Below are positions 1-7,300 of a DNA stretch of 8,516 nucleotides, piece by piece. The DNA comes from Candidatus Coatesiibacteriota bacterium. GTDB lineage: Bacteria; RBG-13-66-14. Every line of letters starts with the position of its first letter. The stretch's first letter is position 1. The DNA is taken from assembly GCA_030631385.1 (NCBI GenBank), contig DAOVLG010000052.1, forward strand, positions 1 to 8,516, written 5' to 3'. The position numbers and the translations under genes were made by a program. The notes beneath the pieces were generated by a model. It was not told the DNA's origin. It saw nothing but the letters and a program-made list of their open reading frames with translations, and searched no databases.

Positions 1-717
1 AACGCCCTCGTGACGTCCCTGGTCCACGTCTATGACGATGGCGCAGTGCGGCTCGATGCCGTAAACCGCCGCAGCGGCGCCGACACCGGTCCACTCCTCC
101 TGCACCTCGGCGATAGCGTAGATGTCGTGTGAGTGCCGTTGACGCTTGGCAAGCCTCAGGGCCCAGGTAATGGCGGCCACGGCGCTGCGGTCGTCGGCTC
201 CGGACATCGCCCGACGTTCGTTCTGAAGCTCGAGGAAGGCGGTCGGGTAACCCACGGGATCGCCAACGCGAACCATCCTGCGCACCTCATCCTCGGACAG
301 CCCCGTATCCAGGTAGAGGTCGTTCCAGCCGAGAACCTTCTTCCTGTCACCCGCCTGCTGCAGGTGCGGCGGGATCGCTCCCACAACGCCCTTCAGCGGT
401 TGGGTGCCGTACACCGTAAAAACCTGGCCGGGCAGGATGCGCTTGTCAACCCCGCCGACCATCTGTAAGCGCAGGAACCCGCCCGGCTCGATCTTGTGCA
501 CCACCATGCCGATCTGGTCCAGGTGACCCATCACCGCCAGGCGGAGCCGCTCATCCTCGGGGCCGTCACCACGCTTGAGGCCGATTACGCTCCCCATCCG
601 GTCTATGCGCAGCTCGTCCACGTAAGGTTTCCAGAGCTCGTACACGACCTCGGCGACCGGTTCCTCCATCCCGGTCAGACCAACGGTACCGGTAAGCTTC
701 TTCAGAATCTCTTCCAA
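1..717 (-). CDS. M42-family metallo-aminopeptidase (glutamyl aminopeptidase/FrvX-like), 5' part; 3' end outside the window
   Basis: Read leftward from 717, this gives 239 uninterrupted residues; M42 peptidases are usually about 340-360, so roughly 100 C-terminal residues are missing. Family signatures appear in order: MGHLDQIGM (63-71) with metal ligand H65 and D67; GGVDKRILPGQV (88-99); GAIPPHL (113-119); GADDRSA (173-179), where D175 fits the bridging metal ligand; VQEE (205-208), the catalytic/metal glutamates; and IDVD (229-232) with D230 as a further ligand. Known family members are cytoplasmic, often dodecameric, di-metal aminopeptidases that trim N-terminal residues from peptides. The start is TTG at 717-715. 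There is no ATG before residue 17, the family N-terminus (ILKKLT...GLTGMEE) begins here, and GAGGGGG lies 6 nt upstream. The gene is divergent from glyQS. The residues after QEE (WTGVGA) differ from the usual VGxxGA. Family call is firm; substrate is unknown. Confidence 0.93.
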   Translation of the reverse strand, partial: MEEILKKLTGTVGLTGMEEPVAEVVYELWKPYVDELRIDRMGSVIGLKRGDGPEDERLRLAVMGHLDQIGMVVHKIEPGGFLRLQMVGGVDKRILPGQVFTVYGTQPLKGVVGAIPPHLQQAGDRKKVLGWNDLYLDTGLSEDEVRRMVRVGDPVGYPTAFLELQNERRAMSGADDRSAVAAITWALRLAKRQRHSHDIYAIAEVQEEWTGVGAAAAVYGIEPHCAIVIDVDQGRHEGV

Positions 718-723
718 GCGGAG

Positions 724-730
724 CCCCCTC
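724..730 (-). promoter_or_regulatory. Ribosome binding site of the M42 peptidase gene
   Basis: On the minus strand GAGGGGG is followed by 6 nt and then the TTG codon at 717-715. This site decides the start, because no ATG or GTG lies at the expected N-terminus. Confidence 0.7.
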
Positions 731-754
731 TTCGGGCGGGTAGTTTTAAAAATC

Positions 755-783
755 AGTATATGGTAAAACCCCTTGACGGTCAA
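755..783 (-). promoter_or_regulatory. Sigma70-type promoter for the M42 peptidase gene
   Basis: On the minus strand the -35 box is TTGACC (783-778) and the -10 box is TATACT (760-755), with exactly 17 nt between them. Transcription would start near 748, giving a leader of about 30 nt to the TTG start at 717. The region is clearly AT-richer than its surroundings. Both hexamers are one base from consensus or closer. Confidence 0.8.
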
Positions 784-784
784 G
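772..784. promoter_or_regulatory. Palindrome CTTGACGGTCAAG over the -35 box of the leftward promoter
   Basis: Two 6-nt inverted arms (CTTGAC/GTCAAG) surround a single central base and cover the whole -35 hexamer of the M42 promoter. It could be a small operator. It could also be a by-product of a -35 box that happens to occur on both strands; the plus-strand TTGACG has no good -10 at the right distance. Confidence 0.3.
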
Positions 785-841
785 CGGAAACGACACCTAT
801 CACCTTTTCTCCTACCGTGCAAGAGCACCGTTGTTGGCAGG

Positions 842-870
842 TTGACTATTGAACCCAGAAGGCCTAAAAT
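842..870 (+). promoter_or_regulatory. Sigma70-type promoter for glyQS
   Basis: TTGACT (842-847) and TAAAAT (865-870) are separated by exactly 17 nt. A start near 877 would give a 5' leader of about 200 nt before the glyQ ATG. The -35 boxes of this promoter and the leftward one are about 60 bp apart, so the region is a divergent promoter pair. Confidence 0.75.
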
Positions 871-886
871 CCTGCTTCCGGTGGCA

Positions 887-961
887 TGTAGCGTCGCCGT
901 TACGGCTTCGCCGTCTCGGAACTACGGGCGACCCTGCGGGGCGTAGAAGCCCCGCGCTACA
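887..961. repeat. 75-nt structured element with terminal inverted repeats; predicted three-way junction in the glyQS leader
   Basis: The element is bounded by TGTAGCG (887-893) and its exact reverse complement CGCTACA (955-961). Inside, GTCGCC (893-898) pairs with GGCGAC (927-932) and encloses a small hairpin, ACGGC (902-906) with GCCGT (910-914). A second arm pairs GCGGGGC (936-942) with GCCCCGC (949-955) over a 6-nt loop. If the closing stem uses 887-892 with 956-961, all helices stack without conflict and leave only about 3 unpaired bases at the junction. This could be a dispersed REP/MITE-like repeat or a structured 5' UTR element. There is no T-tract after the GC-rich arm, so it is not a typical intrinsic terminator. 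Confidence 0.65.
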
Positions 962-1076
962 CCTCGTCAAGCGCGCCCGTGACAGTGGAACGAATCAGCA
1001 CACCAGGGACGGGGTCCGAGCCCCCCGCCCGCTCCAGGGTCGGGAGTCCTTCCCCCACGGCAGGCTTCAATTTCCT
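962..1076 (+). other. Remainder of the glyQS leader, with an imperfect tandem repeat
   Basis: No gene is supported here. The stretch holds an imperfect tandem duplication. CCAGGGACGGGG-TCC followed by a C-run (about 1003-1025) is echoed by CCAGGGTCGGGAGTCC followed by a C-run (about 1034-1056). GGGG (1011-1014) can also pair with CCCC (1021-1024). Just before glyQ the best purine-rich stretch is CAGG (1061-1064), 12 nt from the ATG, so the Shine-Dalgarno is weak. Confidence 0.4.
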
Positions 1077-1969
<893 letters not shown>

Positions 1970-1970
<1 letters not shown>

Positions 1971-4147
1971 TGGACTTCCTCCTCGAAATAGGCGTCGAGG
2001 ACCTGCCGAGCCGGTTCCTTACCCCGGCCCTGGTTGATCTGGCCGCCTTAGCAGGGGAGAAGCTGTCCGAAAACAGGCTGGAGTTCGGACGGATCACCTC
2101 CCTCGGCACGCCGCGGCGTCTCTGCGTCCATGTCGCCGAGCTTGAAAAACGCCAGCCCGTGCAGGTCGAGGTGAAACTCGGCCCCCCCATCAACGTGGCC
2201 TTCGACGGCGAGGGCAATCCAACGAAAGCCGCTATCAGTTTCGCCGCCAAATTCGGTCTCACCGAGGCCGATCTCCAGGTGATCGAAACGCCGAAGGGCG
2301 AACGGATTCAAGTGGAGATACGTACCGGTGGAGCCGAGACCATCGCTGTACTCCCCGGCATAGCCGAGTCATTGATTAGCGAACTCCCCCTGCCCAAATC
2401 CATGCGCTGGGACGGCGGCGGGATAAAATTCCTGCGGCCGATCCGCTGGCTCCTGGCCCTCGCCGGGGACGAGATCGTTGAGCTGAAGATCGGCGAGGTT
2501 GAGTCGGAGCGCCGTTCGCGGGGGCATCGCTTCCTGGCCGACGAAAAGTTCGAGCTGACCGACGCGTCCCTGGAGGGTTACCTGCGGGCCTGTCACGACC
2601 ATTTCGTCATCCCCGACGGCACCACGGTGGACGACGAGGGGAACGTTGCCCGACCCGGCGAGCGTTACACGTTGTTGAAAGGACAGCTCGAGGAGCTGCT
2701 CGAGCGTCACGGGGGAGTAAGTTTCGATACCGAACTCCTCCTCGAGGTAACCAACATGGTGGAGTATCCCCATAGTCTCGAAGGAGGCTTTGAGCACAGA
2801 TTCCTCGCGCTGCCCGAGGCGGTGGTGGTCTCGACCCTGCGTGAGTACCAGAAGTACTTCGAGGTGCGTGACGGTAAGGGAAACCTATTGCCGCGTTTTA
2901 TCGCCGTCCGAGACGGGGACGACCGCAACGCGCGGGGCGTCATCGCCGGGCACGAGCGTGTGCTGCGGGCGCGGCTCACCGACGCCGCCTACTTCTGGGA
3001 ACAGAGTAAAAAGAAGCCGCTGGAAGAGAAGACCGACGAGCTGGCCGATCTCCAGTTCATCAAGGCTTTAGGCAGCTACGGCGACAAGCGCAGCCGCCTG
3101 GTAAGCCTCGTCGGGCTGGTCAACTCAGACGGCGTCTGCGATGGGGACACCGATGTGTTGGAGCATCTCGAACGGGCCGCCGGCCTGGCTAAGCAGGACC
3201 TGTTGACCCCCATCGTCGTCGAGTTTACCGGCCTGCAGGGGCTGATCGGCGGCGAATTGGCCCGGGAGCAGGGGGAAGATAAGGCCGTCTGGCGGGCCGT
3301 CGCCGAGCAGTATCTCCCCAAAGGTTTCTCTGGAAAAGCGGAGGAGCTGCCCCAGACGACGGCGGGATGCCTGCTGGCTCTGTTGGACCGGCTGGACACC
3401 CTGGCGGGCTGCTTCGCGACGGGAATGCAACCCACGGGTTCAAAGGATCCGTACGGCCTTCGCCGGGCGGCGCGCGGTGTGATCGGAATCACCATGGGGG
3501 TGGAGGGGCACGAGCCGCTTGGTTTCGATCAATCCCGCCTCGATCTGGGCCCGCTGATTGATGCCGCCATTCAACAGTATAAAGACGTAACGAGGAAGCC
3601 CTTCGACCCGACCGAGGTGCACAAGAACCTGCTCAGATTTATCCTCGACCGCGTCGAACGCCTGTTCGGTGAACTGGGTCTACCGACCGACGTCGTCCGG
3701 GCGGCCGCCGGCGCCTACCCAACCCAGCCCTACTATATGTGGAGATCCGCATACGCCCTCGCCCAGGCCAAAGGGAGCGAGGACTTCACCAACGTCGCCG
3801 CCGGTTTCAAGCGTGCCCGTAATATACTCAAACAGGCTAAAAGAGAGCTGGGAATTAAAGACTTCGGTACACACAAAGAAGAACTTTTAAAGGAACCCGA
3901 CGAGTTGGGATTGGCTCATTGGTTAGCTTTTCAAAAGGAATCCATCGGTAAAGCGGTCAATGACATCGATTTCAAAGCAGCGATCAGTGTAATAGCTAAA
4001 GCACGCGTAGCTATAGATAACTTCTTCGATACAGTTTTGGTAATGGATCCTGATCCTGCTTTACGCAACAACCGCTTGGCTCTCTTGAACGAGCTAGTGG
4101 AAGACTTCTCTCTGGTCGGGGACCTCTCGCTCATCCGCGCCGAGTAA
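1970..4147 (+). CDS. glyS: Glycyl-tRNA synthetase beta subunit
   Basis: The product is 725 residues from the ATG at 1970, slightly longer than typical GlyS (about 690). It is the tRNA-binding partner of GlyQ in the alpha2beta2 enzyme. Signatures: MDFLLEIGVEDLPS at the N-terminus (1-14); GTPRRL; the AFDGEGNPTKAA-type segment; KSMRWDGGG and FLRPIRW; RGHRFL; EVTNMVEYP (259-267) followed by the STLREYQKYF and FIAVRDGD segments; GHERVLRARLTDAAYFWEQ in the middle; and an anticodon-binding C-terminus ending NRLALLNELVEDFSLVGDLS. The ATG overlaps the glyQ stop (TGATG), with GGAG (1962-1965) 4 nt upstream, so coupled translation is likely. A longer reading from 1895 would overlap glyQ by 76 nt and adds nothing GlyS-like. 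Bases 3841-4080 are markedly AT-richer than the rest, with different codon choices, while the reading frame and family motifs remain intact. Confidence 0.97.
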
Positions 4148-4154
4148 CCGCGAA

Positions 4155-4179
4155 GCCCTCCCGGAGAACCGTGGAGGGC
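4155..4179 (+). terminator. Strong hairpin after glyS, possible transcript end without a T-tract
   Basis: GCCCTCC (4155-4161) pairs with GGAGGGC (4173-4179). The loop itself pairs CGG (4162-4164) with CCG (4169-4171), leaving an AGAA tetraloop and one bulged T. The hairpin starts 8 nt after the glyS stop. A weaker helix follows, CCTCT (4179-4183) with AGAGG (4194-4198). No run of T follows, so it may stabilise the 3' end or attenuate rather than act as a standard intrinsic terminator. Confidence 0.4.
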
Positions 4180-4238
4180 CTCTCTACGCCCTCAGAGGGG
4201 GGAACCGAGAACTACAAGCCGTCGTATCCTGTTTGAGA

Positions 4239-4273
4239 CAAGGGGTTTGGGCCCCTTGCCTTCCACCATTTTT
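4239..4273 (+). terminator. Candidate intrinsic terminator between glyS and the SprA-like gene
   Basis: CAAGGGG (4239-4245) and CCCCTTG (4252-4258) form a perfect 7-bp stem with a 6-nt loop. TTTTT (4269-4273) lies about 10 nt downstream, further from the stem than in a classical terminator. It ends about 30 nt before the SprA-like start, so it would also sit in the leader of any transcript read through from glyS. Confidence 0.35.
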
Positions 4274-4293
4274 CAACCCCGAAGCCCTCCCGT

Positions 4294-4297
4294 GGAG
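4294..4297 (+). promoter_or_regulatory. Ribosome binding site of the SprA-like gene
   Basis: GGAG is followed by 7 nt and then TTG at 4305-4307. It fixes the start at a TTG immediately ahead of a signal peptide; there is no in-frame ATG nearby. Confidence 0.7.
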
Positions 4298-4304
4298 ACC
4301 CGTC

Positions 4305-7300
4305 TTGCGCCGAGCCGTTCCGGTAAGCATCGCCCTGTTCTCCATCCTGCTGGCGGTCGGTATCCTCCGGGCGAAACCCGACGATAGGTACCGGATCGAG
4401 CGCTTCTACCACCGGGTCAACCCCCCCAAACGCTTCGAGTACGAGGCATACAACACCCCCGAGCTCGAGGCCCCCCGTGATCAGAGCTTCTACGAAGAGC
4501 TAACCATCGAGCCCTTCACCTACGACCCGCCCACCGTCGAGGAGTTCGGGGGGAGACTCTGGAACTTTCACCGAGTCTACGACGCCTTTGGAGAGCCCTA
4601 TCCGTACCCTTTCCACTACGATCAGTGGGCCGAACGGGTGCGGAGCATCCGGGCCAGGGAGCTCGGCTACCTGCGCGAGGCGGACGAGGGCCTCATCGGC
4701 GACATCGAGCTGGCCTGGCTCGCCACCACCCTGAAGATTACGGGGCGAAAGCTCTTCGTCCTCGGCTACACCTCCAAGACCTACGACAACCCCCCCGACC
4801 CCCTCCTCGAGGGCACCCAGGGGGATTTCAACATGGACCAGGAGACCCAGATTCGGGTCGAAGGAACCGTCGCCGAGCGCGTGACCGTCAACGTGGATTA
4901 CGACGACACCCGGGAAAACGAGTCGAGGAACAAGCTGTCCCTCATCTACACCGGCCGAGAAGACGAATTAATCCGGCGGGCCGAGCTCGGCGACGTGAGC
5001 CTCTCCATCCCCGGAACCCGCTTCGTCAGTTACTCGGCAAAGAGCCTTTTCGGGGCCAAGGTCATCGGCGGCCTGGGCGAATGGTTCACCTTCACCCTGA
5101 TCGGCTCCCGGGAGAAGGGGATTACCGAGGAGGAAGAGTTCACCGGCACGGGGCAGCTACAGCGGGAGGACATCCGGGACATCAGCTACTCGGAGCGAAT
5201 CTACTACCGCGTGGACACCAACCCGGCCCACTTCGGACCCGAGCTGCAGATTGCCGAGTCTGGCCTGGACGGCAGCGCCTTGATCGAGATATACGTCTAC
5301 TCCTACGGCCGGCAGCGCGATCCAACCGAGACATATTATTCGCTGAACGCCGAGATCTACGACGACGGCGAGGGTGGCAGCCCCACGGACCCGCCCAACC
5401 CAACGGGAGAGGACCCGGTCAGCTCCGACTTCTGGCGCAGGCTGGAGAACGTGGCCGATTTTTATATCAACAAGGCGACCGGGAGGATCACCTTCACCCC
5501 CTCGGTGAGCTCCTCCGACTACGTGGCGATCAAGTACAAGGTTGCCAGCCCGACGAGTCCGACAGGTATAATCTATTCGGTCGGCTACACTGACTCCCCC
5601 CCCGAGCTAGTCAACCCCAAGCTGATCAAGAGCGGGATCATCAATCCGCTGTTGACCGACTACATGTACCACAACATCCACTACCTGGGCTCCACCAGCC
5701 TGCAGAACGACTCCGACTTTATCCTGGAGATCTTCGACCTCCAGGACCGGGCCAACGACGCCGACGACTTCGATACCGACGGCGATACCTCGGAACCGCT
5801 GATCCGGGTCTTCGGACTCACCCGCGCCGCCGACGGCTCCGACGACCGAATCAACATAAACTACATAGACTTCGCCAACGGGCTGTTGATTTTCCCCGAC
5901 CGCTATCCCTTCCAAAAGGAGGGTGAAGAGGACACCGACGACGATGCTTACGACGAGAACTACTCCCGGCGCAACCACCGCTTCGACATCCACACCGAGT
6001 ACCACAGCGCCTCGGCCATCCGCTTTCTCAAACCGAACATCATCCCCGGCTCCGAGGAGGTGACCCTGAACGGCCGCCGGCTGGTCCGAGACACGGATTA
6101 CATCATAGATTATGACTCGGGGTACATCGAGTTCCTCGTGCCGGGTGCCGACTCCTCGGATGCTGACCTGAAGATTAAGTACGAGTACAAGCCGTTCTTT
6201 GGCGAGGCCGGCAAGACCCTGGCCGGCGGGAGACTCGAGTTCAATATCGGGGAGGTCTTCTGTCTCGGAGGAACCTACATCGGCGAGTGGACCGACAAGC
6301 CGGTGGACGAACTGGAGATACCGGAGCTGCGGGCCATTCCGAGCGCCCACCAGGTCGTGGACGCCGACGCCAGGCTGGACTTGAAGAACCAGTTCATGAC
6401 CGACTTCGTCAACCTCTTCCCCCTCGTGGACACGAAGTCCGAATCGGCGATCAGCTTGGAAGGCGAGTGGGCCTACAGCTTCTACGACCCGAACCGGGTC
6501 GGGCGGGCGCACATAGACGACATGGAGAGCGCCCATCAGTCCATCTCCTTCCCCGCCAACGGCGACGAGTGGGGACCCAGTTCGCCGCCGGTCACCGGAG
6601 AGGGAGTCTATAGCCAGGAAGACAGACGGTTGATGGGTGTGGGGGACGAGGAGTGGATCCGCAAGCAGATCAACGGCGAGTGGAACGAGGACGTCGTGCG
6701 CGTCATGGTCTTCGGCGGCGACGACGACAAGCCGCTGCCGCAAGAGGCGGGACAGTGGGACTCGGTCTGCCGGATAATCTCCCCCAGCGGACTGGACCTC
6801 GAGGAGAAGAACCTCAAATACCTGGAGTTCTACCTCTACCGCCGGGGGGGCATCCACGGCGGCGTGCTGCACTTCGACATCGGGCTGATCAACGAGGACT
6901 CGGACGACGATTACACCGGCCTGGGATGGGAGGGATACGACACCGAGGACGAGGGGCTGCACGAGGGCATCTCCGACGACCTCTCCGACCCCGGCGAGTT
7001 GGACGGACGGCTGAACTACGACGAGGATGAGCGCGGCTGGACCTTCAACAACGCTGGCGCGGGTGGCATTTACGATCAGGTGATCATCGGGAAGAACAAC
7101 TCCATCCTCAACACCGAGGATCTGGACTTCAACCTCACCCTGGACACAATCGAGCAGCACTACGGCTACGCCCTCCCCCTGGGTGAAATCCCCGAACAGT
7201 ACCTGGGGCGTGATCTGGGCAACGGCTGGCTGGCCATCCGCATTCCTTTAGAGCTGGACGAAACGCGCCCCGGGGACTACATGCCACCCCTGTCCAAGAT

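Larger units (their letters stand above)
4151..4292 (+). repeat. 13-nt direct repeat flanking the glyS-SprA spacer
   Basis: CGAAGCCCTCCCG occurs exactly at 4151-4163 and at 4280-4292. The first copy forms the left arm of the hairpin after glyS; the second lies directly before the GGAG of the SprA-like gene. GTGGAG follows each copy within 1-10 nt. Confidence 0.5.

Noticed and set aside
133..852. Two plus-strand open frames (133-468 and 496-852).
   Set aside because: They lie opposite the M42 peptidase, whose minus-strand frame carries all the catalytic motifs; the second also runs through the divergent promoters.
936..955. The GC-rich hairpin GCGGGGC/GCCCCGC read as an intrinsic terminator.
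   Set aside because: No T-tract follows on either strand, it lies downstream of a good promoter, and it is one arm of a larger bounded element.
980..995. A T-box-like GTGGAAC in the glyQS leader (tRNA-Gly sensing riboswitch).
   Set aside because: Only seven bases match; the following CCGCG of the T-box core is missing, no Stem I with a specifier loop is recognisable, and there is no downstream T-run terminator. A match of this length in 200 nt is plausible by chance.
849..1076. N-terminal extension of glyQ from a TTG at 849.
   Set aside because: The 76 added residues have no GlyQ counterpart, the TTG lies upstream of the predicted transcription start near 877, and the stretch translates the inverted-repeat element.
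4625..5593. A 322-codon plus-strand frame overlapping the SprA-like gene.
   Set aside because: Its translation is Arg/Gly/Pro-rich with no family resemblance, and it is out of frame with the conserved SprA motifs in the same bases.
5607..7160. A 517-codon open frame on the minus strand, opposite the SprA-like gene.
   Set aside because: It is an antisense shadow of a GC-rich gene full of Asp/Glu codons, giving a low-complexity V/L/D-rich translation without domains. The plus strand carries recognisable SprA motifs throughout.
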